Assembly (NCBI GenBank): GCA_035513345.1
Contig: DATKCF010000042.1
Span: 37,673 to 101,672, forward strand
DNA length: 64,000 nt
Direction: 5' to 3'
Origin: DATKCF01 sp035513345
GTDB lineage: Bacteria; Gemmatimonadota; Gemmatimonadetes; Longimicrobiales; RSA9
Below, in pieces: positions 8,068 through 17,547 of the stretch. A program made the translations under genes and the position numbers. Within the stretch, counting starts at the first letter, position 1. Each line of letters begins with the position of its first letter. Under the pieces are notes generated by a model. It was not told the origin of the DNA. It ran no database searches and saw only the letters and a program-made list of their open reading frames with translations.

Positions 8068-9219
8068 TCAGCCGCAGTAGTCGAGGATCGTTGCGGCGAG
8101 CACGGCGGCCGTCTGGTGCACGGACTCGAGATCGACCCATTCCTCGGCGGCGTGCGCTCCATGGCCGTGCGGACCGAACACGATGGTATCGATGCCGGCG
8201 GCGGCGGTGAATGCGGAGTCCATCCACGGCGAGTCGCCGACGCGGTCGGGCGGCCGTCCGACCACGACGCTGGTGGCGCGCGTGAGCGACTCGGCGAGCC
8301 GCGAATCGGATCGCGCTTCGAACGAGTCACGCACGAGTTCGATGTCGAGCGACGCGTCGAACCCGGCATCTGCGGCGGCCAGCTCGTCGAGAATCTCGCG
8401 GATCTGCGTTGTCGCTTCCGATTCCGTTTCCCCGGGTATGGTCCTGCGTTCGATGCCGAGCCTGCACTGCGCGGCGTAGGTGCTGAGCCCGGTGCCGCCG
8501 GCGATCGTGGCGGCATGAATCGAGGCGGGTCCGACGAGCGGGTGCGCCCGTCCGGTCGCGAGCGTCCATGCGAGGCCGTCGAGCCGGGCCAGGACCCGGC
8601 CCATGTGCAGGTTCGCGTCGACTCCAAGGTCGGGCCGACTGCCGTGCGCGGCACGGCCGCGTGTCACGACGCGGTACCAGACGAAGCCCTTGTGGGCGAG
8701 GCAGAGCCGGAGCGAAGTCGGTTCGGTCACGATTGCGCCATCGGTCACATACGATTTCAGCACGTCCTGCGTGCCGATGCTAGCGGCTTCTTCGTCCGCG
8801 ACGGCGGCGATAACGACCGTGCCTGCTGGCCGCCGCCCGGTCCGGACCAGCGCCTCGACGGCGCCGACGCAGGCGGCCAGACTGCCCTTCATGTCGTAGC
8901 TGCCGCGACCGTAAAGGCGGCCATCGCGGATGTCGCCGGAGAAGGGGTCCGCCATTCCCTCGACGCCCACAGTGTCGTAGTGTGCATTGAGCATGAGCGA
9001 TGTGCCACGGCCATCGCCGGCCATGCGGCCGACGACGCTGGGCCGGCCGGGCACGCTCTCGAGGATCTCGACATCGAGTCCGAGGTCGCGCAGAACGCCG
9101 GCCGTGAAAGCCGCGATCTCCGCTTCGCCGGGTCCGGAACCGGGATCGAGCGTTGGATTCACCGAATCGATGCGCACGAGTGCGCGCAGCAGATCATTGA
9201 TCCAGGTCGAGTCGATCAT
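8068..9219 (-). CDS. M20 family metallopeptidase / ArgE-DapE-type deacylase
   Basis: 383 aa, probably cytosolic, with no signal peptide. Metal ligands are visible: H80 and D82 in NAHYDTVG, D109 in GRGSYDMKG, the general base and ligand pair in ADEEAAS (about 142-144), and the late His in GPHGHGAHAAEEW (about 358). The middle third carries the inserted dimerisation domain. The family includes acetylornithine deacetylase, succinyl-diaminopimelate desuccinylase and carboxypeptidases. The neighbours do not decide the substrate, since no arginine or lysine genes are near. The start ATG at 9217-9219 gives a normal N-terminal helix. The gene stands alone between a convergent and a divergent neighbour. 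Confidence 0.85.
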   Translation of the reverse strand: MIDSTWINDLLRALVRIDSVNPTLDPGSGPGEAEIAAFTAGVLRDLGLDVEILESVPGRPSVVGRMAGDGRGTSLMLNAHYDTVGVEGMADPFSGDIRDGRLYGRGSYDMKGSLAACVGAVEALVRTGRRPAGTVVIAAVADEEAASIGTQDVLKSYVTDGAIVTEPTSLRLCLAHKGFVWYRVVTRGRAAHGSRPDLGVDANLHMGRVLARLDGLAWTLATGRAHPLVGPASIHAATIAGGTGLSTYAAQCRLGIERRTIPGETESEATTQIREILDELAAADAGFDASLDIELVRDSFEARSDSRLAESLTRATSVVVGRPPDRVGDSPWMDSAFTAAAGIDTIVFGPHGHGAHAAEEWVDLESVHQTAAVLAATILDYCG

Positions 9220-9503
9220 GATATCTCGTTCCGCCCTTCAACGTGGCGGGCCAACGCGCAAGGCGGCTTGAGCGTCGAGATTCAGCAAGGACAAAGGGCC
9301 GCGGGCGCGGAATCTCGGCGCTCGCGTGCCGCCTGTCCAGCACCGGGGGGCCTGGCGGTCGGCGTGCCGCACGTTCCGCCATCCGGCGCGTGCCGCTCGT
9401 CGCGCGTGCGGATTCACCCGCCCCACGGTCCGGAACACGGTCCGCGTGGAGGCAGTATCTCGAAGGTGACAGGATCCCCCCGAACCAGGAAGGAGCGGAC
9501 CCG

Positions 9504-10520
9504 GTGCGCCGTCCTCTGATGACGGTCGCGGTCGCGTCAGCGGCCGTGACTCTCGTATTCGCCATCCGGTCGGGCACGTCCGCCGGCGGATCGGAGTATG
9601 CCGGCGAGCGGGGGTCCGCCACGGTGGCGTTCCCCTATGCCACATCGCCGAACGCCCTCTCAGCCCGGCCGTCCGGAACGCCCGGACCGATCGGCCAACG
9701 GCCAGCCGCGCGTCCCGGTCCGGAGACGTCGGCACCTGCGATGCCACGTGCGAGGCCCGGCACAGTCAGACCTCGCCTGGCGCCTCCTGCTGCCTTGCGG
9801 GCGCCGATCACACCGCTGGCGCCGCCGCAGCAATACTACGCGCCGGCGCCGGACGGCAACCACGCGTTCTACTTCACACGCGGCATCTACTCGAGCTACA
9901 GCGGATGGGGTCGCAGGGGCGGCGGAAGCTGGTCGGTCGACTGGCCGAAGTCGGACCGGCAGTTCAACATCGTGCTGCGGCGGCTGACCAACATCGATTC
10001 ATTCCTCGAGCCGCACGCCGTGGCGCTCGATGACCCCGCGTTGTTGCGGTACCCGTACGTTTACATCCTCGAGGTCGGCCGGATCGCGCTGTCACCGGGC
10101 GAGATCTCGAACCTGCGCGATTTCCTGCTGAAGGGCGGGTTCCTGTTCGTCGACGATTTCTGGGGCAACAACGAATGGTACCCGTTCGAGGACGCGATGC
10201 GGCAGGTGCTGCCGGAGTATCCGATCGAGCCGCTGCCGCTCGAACACGAGTACTTTCACGCGTTCTACAGTGTCGACGAGGTACTCCAGGTACCGAACGT
10301 CGGCAATGCGCGTCGCGGCATCACCTCCGAATGCCCCGGCTGCTACCCGGAGGTCTACGGTATATTCGATGACGAGCGCCGTCTCATGGTCGTGATCAAC
10401 TGGAACACCGACCTCGGCGACGCGTGGGAGTGGGCGGAGCAGCCGGACTATCCCGTGAGGTACTCGACGTACGCCTTCGAAGTGGGCGTGAACGCGATCA
10501 TCTACGCCATGAGTCATTGA
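9504..10520 (+). CDS. DUF4159 domain protein, first copy
   Basis: About 338 aa. A hydrophobic N-terminal segment (residues about 5-22) works as signal anchor or signal peptide. A Pro-rich linker leads to a DUF4159 domain with FYFTRGIYSSY, the FLLKGGFLFVDDFWG motif and the closing YAFEVGVNAIIYAMSH. DUF4159 has a glutamine-amidotransferase-like flavodoxin fold and accompanies MoxR/DUF58/VWA clusters; no enzyme activity is established. The GTG at 9504 has AGGAAGGAG eight bases upstream; the frame is open further upstream without coding character. The next gene follows after 4 bp. It opens a nine-gene cluster, and a paralogue lies at 16492. Confidence 0.8.
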   Translation: MRRPLMTVAVASAAVTLVFAIRSGTSAGGSEYAGERGSATVAFPYATSPNALSARPSGTPGPIGQRPAARPGPETSAPAMPRARPGTVRPRLAPPAALRAPITPLAPPQQYYAPAPDGNHAFYFTRGIYSSYSGWGRRGGGSWSVDWPKSDRQFNIVLRRLTNIDSFLEPHAVALDDPALLRYPYVYILEVGRIALSPGEISNLRDFLLKGGFLFVDDFWGNNEWYPFEDAMRQVLPEYPIEPLPLEHEYFHAFYSVDEVLQVPNVGNARRGITSECPGCYPEVYGIFDDERRLMVVINWNTDLGDAWEWAEQPDYPVRYSTYAFEVGVNAIIYAMSH

Positions 10521-10524
10521 AGAC

Positions 10525-12798
10525 GTGTTTCAGACGATCTTCGAGTTCCTGTTCAAGTATCGCCCGCTGGTCTTCACGGAAGGCCGGCTGACGTTCCAGT
10601 CGCCGATCGGGATCGCGCTGTTGATTCCGGTCGTTGTGCTGGTCGTCGCATTGGCGATGTGGACGTATCGCAGCGTTGCCGGCAAGGCCACGGATCGCGA
10701 CCGCGTCGTACTCGCGACACTGCGGGCGTGCGCGCTGGCGATCATTGCGTTCGCACTGCTGCGCCCGGTACTGCTGGTTTCGTCGGTCGTGCCGCAGCAG
10801 AACTACGTGGCAGTCGTGTTCGACGATTCGCGCAGCATGCGCATCATCGATGACGACGAAGCGCGCTCGGCGTTCGTCGCGCAGGCGTTCGGTCCCGGCA
10901 GTGCGCTGGTTGCGCAGCTCGAGGATCGTTTTCAGCTCCGGTATTTCGGATTCTCCGCGTCGACCGAACGTCTGAACGATCCGGGCATGCTGTCATTCGC
11001 CGGCAGCAATACGCGGATCGCGCCGGCGCTCGACCGGGTCCGCGAGGATCTTGCTGCGCTGCCGCTGTCCGGCATCGTGGTCGTGACTGACGGTGCGGAC
11101 AACTCGGCGCTGGGCATGACGGAGTCGCTGCTGGCGCTGCAGGCGGCGCAGGTTCCGGTGTACACGGTCGGGCTGGGCCACGAGCACTACGCGAAGGACG
11201 TCGAGTTGAGCCGTGTGTCGACGCCGCGCACTGTCCTGAAGGGCGCATCGCTGGTCGTCGACCTGCTCGTGTCGCAGAGCGGCTACACCGGTAAGACCGT
11301 CCGGGTCGTGGTCGAGGACGACGGCCGCATCGTCGGCTCCGAGGAAGTCACGCTGCCGCCCGACGGCGAACCGGTGCCGGTCCGTGTCCATTTCACGGCG
11401 GAGGAAGCGGGGGCTCGCCGGTTCAGGTTCCGCGTGCCGGCGCAGGCCGACGAGATGGTGCTCGAGAACAACGAGCAGGAAGCGCTGATCGACGTTCGGG
11501 ACGACCGCCGCAAAATTCTCTTCTACGAGGGCGAGCCGCGTTGGGAAGTCGGGTTCATGCGCCGGGCGGTCGACGCCGATCCGAACATTCAGCTGGTCGT
11601 GCTCCAGCGGACGGCCGAGAACAAGTACATGCGTCTGTCGGTCGACGACTCGACCGAGCTGTTCCAGGGTTTTCCGCGCACCCGGGAGGAGCTGTTCACG
11701 TACGACGCGATCGTACTCGGTACGGTCGAAGCCAGCGCATTCACGCACGAGCAGATGCGGATGATAGCCGATTTCGTGGGCGATCGTGGCGGCGGTCTGC
11801 TCACGTTCGGCGGGCGTCGCTCGTACGCCGAGGGCGGGTGGACGGGCACGCCGGTTGCCGAGATCATGCCGATCGACATCGAATCGTCGAGCCCGATCGA
11901 CACGCTGTTCTTCGATTCACTCGTGGTCCGGCCGACACGAGCGGGGCAGACGCACCCGGCTATGCAGCTGGCAGGCTCGGAGGCGGCGTCGAGAACGCAA
12001 TGGGAATCGCTGCCGCGTATCTCGACCGCGAACCGGCTCGGCCCGCTGAAGCCGGGCGCGACGGCGTTGCTTACGGGCAGGGGCGACATTCTCGACGAGC
12101 ATCCCGTGCTGGCATTCCAGCGGTTCGGCAGCGGGCTGTCGATCGCGCTGGCGGCGCAGGATACGTGGCTCTGGCAGATGATTCCGCCGCTCGAGGACAT
12201 GTCGCACGAGACGTTCTGGCGCCAGATGCTGCGCTGGCTGGTGAACGATTCGCCCGACCAGGTCACCGTCGCATTGCCCGCCGACAGGTCGTCGCCCGGC
12301 GAAGCCGTGCGCATCATCGCGAACGTGTCCGACGAGGCGTTCGTCCGGGTGAACAGCAGCATGGTCACCGCGAAGATCACGTCGCCAACCGGCCAGGTCA
12401 GCGAGTTGCCGCTCGACTGGACCATCGAGCAGGACGGCGAGTACCGCTCCGTTTTCACGCCGCAGGAAACCGGCCTGCACCGTATCGATGTCGAGGCGGT
12501 CTACGGTGACCGGACCGTGGCGAGCGATCCGGCGTATATCGACATAGCGGAAAGCCGCAGCGAATACTTCGGCTCGCAGCTCAATGCGACGCTGCTCCAG
12601 CGAATCTCGAGGGAAACCGGCGGCCGACACTACACGCCGTCCACGGTGAGCTCGCTGCCGGAGGATCTCTCGATTACCGGCCGCGGTTCGACCGTCATCG
12701 AAGAGAAGGACCTGTGGGACATGCCGATTCTGCTGCTGCTGCTGCTTTCCATGATGGCGGCGGAATGGCTGTATCGCAGGAGGAAGGGACTGGCTTGA
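10525..12798 (+). CDS. Membrane VWA / glutamine-amidotransferase-like protein (BatA-like)
   Basis: 757 aa. Two TM helices near residues 28-47 and 63-87 are followed by an extracytoplasmic von Willebrand A-like domain with a MIDAS DDSRS at 100-104 and VVVTDGADNS later. A class-I glutamine-amidotransferase-like region follows (FVGDRGGGLLTFGGRRSYAEGG, then a late LNDSPDQV-type strand). A C-terminal TM helix ends YRRRKGLA. Such proteins sit in the membrane with MoxR and DUF58 and are thought to help in envelope protein assembly or stress. Start GTG 10525. The stop overlaps the next gene's TTG start. Confidence 0.8.
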   Translation: MFQTIFEFLFKYRPLVFTEGRLTFQSPIGIALLIPVVVLVVALAMWTYRSVAGKATDRDRVVLATLRACALAIIAFALLRPVLLVSSVVPQQNYVAVVFDDSRSMRIIDDDEARSAFVAQAFGPGSALVAQLEDRFQLRYFGFSASTERLNDPGMLSFAGSNTRIAPALDRVREDLAALPLSGIVVVTDGADNSALGMTESLLALQAAQVPVYTVGLGHEHYAKDVELSRVSTPRTVLKGASLVVDLLVSQSGYTGKTVRVVVEDDGRIVGSEEVTLPPDGEPVPVRVHFTAEEAGARRFRFRVPAQADEMVLENNEQEALIDVRDDRRKILFYEGEPRWEVGFMRRAVDADPNIQLVVLQRTAENKYMRLSVDDSTELFQGFPRTREELFTYDAIVLGTVEASAFTHEQMRMIADFVGDRGGGLLTFGGRRSYAEGGWTGTPVAEIMPIDIESSSPIDTLFFDSLVVRPTRAGQTHPAMQLAGSEAASRTQWESLPRISTANRLGPLKPGATALLTGRGDILDEHPVLAFQRFGSGLSIALAAQDTWLWQMIPPLEDMSHETFWRQMLRWLVNDSPDQVTVALPADRSSPGEAVRIIANVSDEAFVRVNSSMVTAKITSPTGQVSELPLDWTIEQDGEYRSVFTPQETGLHRIDVEAVYGDRTVASDPAYIDIAESRSEYFGSQLNATLLQRISRETGGRHYTPSTVSSLPEDLSITGRGSTVIEEKDLWDMPILLLLLLSMMAAEWLYRRRKGLA

Positions 12799-13814
12799 GG
12801 GTGATGCAGGGGACCGGAATCGTGGCGGGACTGCTCGCGCTGCTGTCGGCCTGGCCGGTGGCGGCGCAGTCGCGAACGCATGCCGTCATCATTACGGGCA
12901 TCGGCGGCGAGCCGCGTTTCCAGGCGGTGTTCCACGAGTGGGGCGCGACGATGGTGAAGGCCGCCACCGAGCGCTGGGGCGTGCCAGCGGAGGACGTCGT
13001 TTTTCTGACGGAACAGCCTGACCGCGCCCCGGATCTGGCGGACGGCCGTTCGACGAAGGAAGAGATCGCGAAGACGCTGGCAGCGATCGGCAGGACAGCC
13101 GGCCCCGACGACGTCGTCTTCATTCTGTTCATCGGACACGGCAGTTTCTCGAACAACGAGGCCAGGCTGAGTCTGCCGGGGCCTGATGTGACTGCGCAGG
13201 AGCTGGCGGTCATGATCGACGGGCTGGGCCAGAGCCGGGTCGTGTTCGTGAACGCGGCCAGCTCGAGCGGCGCGTTCCTCGAACCACTGAGCGGTGCCAA
13301 CCGGATCGTAATCACGTCGACCCGGTCGGGCATGGAGCGCAATCTCTCGAAGTTCGGCGGCTGGTTCGTCGCAGCGTTCGCCCAGGACGTTGCTGACACG
13401 GACAAGGATGGCGCCGTGTCGATGGCAGAGGCGTTCGAGTACGCACGCGTCGAGACCCGTCGCGCGTACGAGGCGGAGCAGACATTGCTGACCGAGCATG
13501 CCGTCCTCGATGACAACGGCGATGGCAAGGGTAGCGGGGAAGTGAGCCGGGAGAGTTTGGACGGCGCACTGGCCATGGTCACGTTCCTCGGTCGCGGCGC
13601 GGTCGTTGCAGGTGTTGAGGCGCCGCCGGATGCGAGCCCGGCACTGCGCGCACTGTACGAGCAGAAGCAGGCGCTGGAACGGCAGCTTGCCGACCTGCGC
13701 GCAGTGAAGGATACGATGGATCCGGAACGCTACGAGTCCGAGCTTGAACGGCTGCTCGTCGACCTGGCCCTGAAGAACCAGGAGATCCGGCGAATGGAGG
13801 GCGGCGGCGCATGA
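12795..13814 (+). CDS. Caspase/C13-fold secreted protein without cysteine, with EF-hand loops
   Basis: About 339 aa. A signal peptide ends VAAQS. The fold is recognisable from HAVIITGIGGEP, the His loop VFILFIGHGSFS (His about residue 112) and VVFVNAASSSGAFLE, where caspase-like C13 peptidases carry the nucleophilic cysteine. Here that site is Ala/Ser, and the whole protein has no cysteine. After it comes an EF-hand loop, DTDKDGAVSMAE (about 200-211), then DDNGDGKGSGE, and a C-terminal coiled coil (from about 285). I chose TTG 12795: AGGAGGA lies ten bases upstream and it overlaps the previous stop. GTG 12801 and ATG 12804 are alternatives. The stop overlaps the next ATG (ATGA). It is probably a non-peptidase or a serine-type variant. 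Confidence 0.72.
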   Translation: MRVMQGTGIVAGLLALLSAWPVAAQSRTHAVIITGIGGEPRFQAVFHEWGATMVKAATERWGVPAEDVVFLTEQPDRAPDLADGRSTKEEIAKTLAAIGRTAGPDDVVFILFIGHGSFSNNEARLSLPGPDVTAQELAVMIDGLGQSRVVFVNAASSSGAFLEPLSGANRIVITSTRSGMERNLSKFGGWFVAAFAQDVADTDKDGAVSMAEAFEYARVETRRAYEAEQTLLTEHAVLDDNGDGKGSGEVSRESLDGALAMVTFLGRGAVVAGVEAPPDASPALRALYEQKQALERQLADLRAVKDTMDPERYESELERLLVDLALKNQEIRRMEGGGA

Positions 13815-16495
13815 GAACCATCGCGTACCGCTCCGGCTTGGCGCTGACCGCCGCGACCGTCGCATCACTGCTCGCGCAACCCGCCTGTGCAACGCAGGAT
13901 GCTGGCGGTCAGACGAGTTCGCGTGCCGACCCATATGCCGCGTACCTGGCCGGCGAGTACGACGACGCCGCGCGGGGACTGCGCGCGCTGATCGAGGCTG
14001 ACCCGTTGGATACACGGGCTCGCCGCACGCTCGTGGCCGTGTTTGTCGAGACGGGTCAGTACGAGGAGGCCGAGCGCGCGGCACGGTCGAGCGAGACGCG
14101 CGAGCTGGCCAACGCGCTCGGCGAAGTGCTGATGCGCACGGGGAAGCTCGAAGAAGCCGAATCATCGTTCCGTCGCGCCGTACAGGCCGGCGCATCCGAT
14201 GCCAACACGGCCCGGCTCAACCTCGCGACCCTCGACTGGAACAGGGGCGAGCGCGACGCCGCACTGAACGCGTTCGACAGGTTCATCGACATCTACAACG
14301 ACTCACCGGACCTGAGTGCCCGCGATCTCATCGCGGTCGCGGAGGCGGTGCGTCGTCTTGGCGCGCGCAACCCGCAACTGTTCCAGGACGCGGTCAAGGC
14401 GCTCGACGAAGCAATGGCCGCGGACCGCGGCATCGTCGATGGCGCGCCTGATGGCTTCGAAGCACGCGTTCGCATGGGCCATCTGTTTCTCGAGAAGTAC
14501 AACAGCATCGAAGCGCAGCCGCTGTTCCGCGAAGTGCTCGCGCAGAATCCCCACCACCCCGGTGCGCTGCTCGGCATGGCGAAGGCGAAGAACTTCGACG
14601 GGTCGTCGGAATCGCTCGAGCTGGTCGACCAGAGCCTCGAGACCAACCCCAACAGTGTGGACGCGCTCGTGTTCCGCGCCCGGTTGCGGCTGGATCTGGA
14701 AGAGAACGAGGGCGCCCGCGAGGACATCGACAGGGCATTGTCGATCAATCCGCTCTCGCTCGACGCGCTGACGACGAGGGCGACGGCCGAGTGGCTTGAG
14801 GCCGACGTCGCCGCATACGAGCGGACGCGGGCGGAGGTCATGGCGATCGACCCCGCACACTCGAGCCTGTTCAATGAGATGGCGGAGCTGGCGGTCCGTC
14901 AGCGACGCTATGAGGGCGCGGTCGAGCTGGCGCGCGAGGCCGTCGCGCTGAATCCGCTGGATGGCGCCGCGTGGGGCACGCTCGGTCTGAACGAGTTGCG
15001 CATCGGCGCTGTTGATGCGGCGAGGGCGAACCTCGAGATGTCGTTCGAGCGGGATCCGTACAATCCGTGGATCAAGAACACGCTCGATCTGCTCGACACG
15101 TTCGGCGAGTATCGTATCGTGAGGACCGAGCGGTTCGAGCTGATGCTGCACCAGAGCGAAGCGGACCTGCTGGCGCCGTACGTGGGTGAGCTGGCAGAGG
15201 AGGCGTACACGGCTCTCGCCGAACGCTACCAGTACAGCCCGCCTACGCCGGTGCGCGTCGAGGTCTATCCGCGGCACGCGGATTTCTCCGTACGTACGGT
15301 CGGGCTTGCCGGTCTCGGCGCGCTTGGTGTGTGTTTCGGCAACGTGCTGGCCATCGACTCGCCAGCGGCTCGCGAGCCCGGCGAGTTCAACTGGGGCTCG
15401 ACGCTGTGGCACGAGCTGGCGCACACGATGACGCTGGGCCTGTCCAACCACCGGGTTCCGCGCTGGCTGACCGAGGGCCTGTCCGTTCTCGAGGAGCGCC
15501 GTGCCCGGCCTGGCTGGGGCGACGATCTGACGCCGCAGTTTCTCGCCGCCTACAAAGCCGGCGATGTTTTCCCGGTCAGTCGGCTGAGCCAGGGTTTCGT
15601 ACGGCCACGCTTCCCCGAACAGATCGGCTATTCCTACTACCAGTCCTCGCTCGTCGCCGAAATGATCGAGGAGGAGCGCGGCTTCGACACGATCCTCGAC
15701 ATGCTGCGGGCCTACGGTCGGGGATTGTCGGACGCCGAGGTGTTCGAGCAGGTGCTGGGTGTGCTGCCCGAAGCGTTCGATGACCGGTTCGACGACTGGT
15801 TGAAGCGCAGGTACGAGACACAGCTGGCATCGGTGCCCGCCGCGCGGCGCGAGGAAGGCGGCATGATCGAGCGCGCACTGGGCGCGATGCGTGGTGGCGG
15901 CGGTGGCGGTTTCCCGGCCGCAATGGCGCGCGGCCGCGAACTGGCGGAGGAAGGCAATCTCGAGGAAGCGATCGAGGCGTTCGAGCGCGCACAGTCGATG
16001 TTTCCTGAGTACGCCGGTCCCGGTAGCCCCTACGACGAGCTGGCGAAGCTGCACCAGGAGCGAGGTGATACGGCGGCGGCCGCCGCGCAGTTGCAGGCAC
16101 TGACCGCGATCGACGAGAACCGGTACGGCGCGAACATCGCGCTCGCGGACCTGCTCGAAGGCATGGGCGACGCTGGCCAGGCCGTCGCGGCGCTCGAGCG
16201 CGTCATCTACGTTTCACCCTACGAGAAGGCACTTCACGAGCGGATGGTCAGACTGTACACGCAGATGGATGACAGGCAAGGCGTCGTGAGCGCACGCAGG
16301 GCACTCGTCGCGCTCGACCCCGTCGACCGTTCCGATGCGCTCTACCAGCTTGCGCTCGCCTACGAAGCCGCCGGCGAACCGGCAGCGGCACGGCGCGAGG
16401 TCGTGCGTGCGCTCGAAATCGCACCCAACTTCGTCGGAGCACAGGAGCTTCTGCTCAGGCTGCGTGGCCGCTCGCCGTCCGGAGCGCCCGAATGA
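13811..16495 (+). CDS. TPR protein with gluzincin (peptidase MA-like) domain
   Basis: 894 aa. A signal peptide ends QPACATQ. Residues about 40-420 are tetratricopeptide-type helical repeats (AAYLAGEYDDAARGL, ALLGMAKAKNFDG and similar). A zinc peptidase domain follows: WHELAHTMTLGL gives HExxH, and WLTEGLSVLEE supplies the third ligand (Glu) about 20 residues on, as in gluzincins. A Gly-rich linker and more TPRs end the protein. It is presumably periplasmic, with the TPRs binding a substrate or partner. The ATG at 13811 overlaps the previous stop and the gene's own stop overlaps the next ATG, so it is tightly coupled in the cluster. The substrate is unknown. Confidence 0.8.
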   Translation: MRTIAYRSGLALTAATVASLLAQPACATQDAGGQTSSRADPYAAYLAGEYDDAARGLRALIEADPLDTRARRTLVAVFVETGQYEEAERAARSSETRELANALGEVLMRTGKLEEAESSFRRAVQAGASDANTARLNLATLDWNRGERDAALNAFDRFIDIYNDSPDLSARDLIAVAEAVRRLGARNPQLFQDAVKALDEAMAADRGIVDGAPDGFEARVRMGHLFLEKYNSIEAQPLFREVLAQNPHHPGALLGMAKAKNFDGSSESLELVDQSLETNPNSVDALVFRARLRLDLEENEGAREDIDRALSINPLSLDALTTRATAEWLEADVAAYERTRAEVMAIDPAHSSLFNEMAELAVRQRRYEGAVELAREAVALNPLDGAAWGTLGLNELRIGAVDAARANLEMSFERDPYNPWIKNTLDLLDTFGEYRIVRTERFELMLHQSEADLLAPYVGELAEEAYTALAERYQYSPPTPVRVEVYPRHADFSVRTVGLAGLGALGVCFGNVLAIDSPAAREPGEFNWGSTLWHELAHTMTLGLSNHRVPRWLTEGLSVLEERRARPGWGDDLTPQFLAAYKAGDVFPVSRLSQGFVRPRFPEQIGYSYYQSSLVAEMIEEERGFDTILDMLRAYGRGLSDAEVFEQVLGVLPEAFDDRFDDWLKRRYETQLASVPAARREEGGMIERALGAMRGGGGGGFPAAMARGRELAEEGNLEEAIEAFERAQSMFPEYAGPGSPYDELAKLHQERGDTAAAAAQLQALTAIDENRYGANIALADLLEGMGDAGQAVAALERVIYVSPYEKALHERMVRLYTQMDDRQGVVSARRALVALDPVDRSDALYQLALAYEAAGEPAAARREVVRALEIAPNFVGAQELLLRLRGRSPSGAPE

Positions 16496-17406
16496 GGACC
16501 GCACTGGCAGTTGCGATTGCGTGTGTCCTGGCCGCTGGCGGTGTGCTGCTGGCAGCCAGCGTACGCCAGGATGATCGGACCGCACACAGCGCACCGGCTG
16601 CCGCTCGCGCGGGCGTTGCGGAGCGAGGGTTGGGGCCGGCGGGTTCGCAGCCATCGATCTTCGAAGCGAGCCGCAGCGACATCGCCTCGAATGCGATACA
16701 GGATTACCAGTACTACCCGTACGATGCACGGCTGACATTCGTCCGGATTCGTCCGGCGGAAGCCAGGGGCAACCGTGGCGGCTGGGGGGTCCGCGGCAAT
16801 CGTGACCCGCCCTGGAGGCACGACTACCCGACCGCGGAGCACAACCTGTCGAAGATCGTGCGGGAGCTCACGTTCGTTCGCATGCGAGTGGAGAACTGGG
16901 GCGGCAATGTCCTGACGCTCGAAGACCCGCGGCTCATGCAGTTTCCGCTCGCGTACATGTCCGAACCGGGTTTCTGGACCGTGACACCTGGAGAGGCCGA
17001 CGCGCTACGCGCGTACCTGCTCAAGGGTGGCTTCATCATCTTCGATGATTTCGGCGGCAACCAGGGCCGCTACGACATGGAGAATCTGGCCCAGCAGATG
17101 GCGCGCGTTCTGCCCGAGCTCCAGTGGGTCCGGCTGGATGCGACCGCGGCCATATTCGATTCGTTCTTCCAGATCGATCCCGACAACCTCGCGCTGGCCG
17201 GCGACTCGTATCGCGGTGTTCCCGTGTTCTACGGAATGTTCGAGGGGAACGATCAGGTGGATGGCCGGCTGCTGGCGATCGCGGCCGACGCCGGCGACTT
17301 CGGTGATTTCTGGGAGTTTTCCGAAACGGGATACTATCCGGTCGACATCTCGAACGAGGCGTACAAGGTGGGTATCAACTACATCGTGTATGCGTTGACG
17401 CACTAG
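16492..17406 (+). CDS. DUF4159 domain protein, second copy
   Basis: 304 aa. A signal-anchor-like N-terminus (ALAVAIACVLAAGGVLLAAS) is followed by a DUF4159 domain with YLLKGGFIIFDDFGGNQ and the closing EAYKVGINYIVYALTH, the same two landmarks as the copy at 9504. The two copies differ in linker and insert, so this is an old duplication rather than a recent repeat. Start ATG 16492 overlaps the previous stop (ATGA). A hairpin and a 141-bp gap follow before the MoxR gene, so the cluster may be two transcription units. Confidence 0.8.
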   Translation: MRTALAVAIACVLAAGGVLLAASVRQDDRTAHSAPAAARAGVAERGLGPAGSQPSIFEASRSDIASNAIQDYQYYPYDARLTFVRIRPAEARGNRGGWGVRGNRDPPWRHDYPTAEHNLSKIVRELTFVRMRVENWGGNVLTLEDPRLMQFPLAYMSEPGFWTVTPGEADALRAYLLKGGFIIFDDFGGNQGRYDMENLAQQMARVLPELQWVRLDATAAIFDSFFQIDPDNLALAGDSYRGVPVFYGMFEGNDQVDGRLLAIAADAGDFGDFWEFSETGYYPVDISNEAYKVGINYIVYALTH

Positions 17407-17412
17407 CGGTCA

Positions 17413-17450
17413 ATGTCCGAGGCGGGTCGAGCTTGAAGGCCATCGGACAT
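17413..17450 (+). other. Intergenic hairpin between DUF4159 and moxR-like genes
   Basis: ATGTCCGA (17413-17420) pairs perfectly with TCGGACAT (17443-17450), with an extra GGC/GCC pairing inside. There is no T run, so it is a weak candidate terminator or an attenuating structure between the two halves of the cluster. Confidence 0.35.
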
Positions 17451-17547
17451 AGTGGACGAGTGGCCAGACCGGGACCGGACGAAGTGGAGACGTGAAGCGG
17501 CCGCGGGCGAGGGCCGGCGGCGAACTGACACACCCCATGGAGGGATA

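Noticed and set aside
8116..9519. 467-codon plus-strand frame opposite the M20 peptidase
   Set aside because: The minus strand carries all M20 ligands; the plus product has no signal or domain.
12630..14195. 521-codon antisense frame over the caspase-fold gene
   Set aside because: Composition is Arg/His-rich shadow; it would cross three well-supported genes.
14303..16054. Long antisense open frame (about 583 codons) opposite the TPR-gluzincin gene
   Set aside because: The plus strand encodes a recognisable TPR/HExxH protein; the antisense product is Arg/Gln/His-rich without domains, as expected from G+C-rich codon-position bias.
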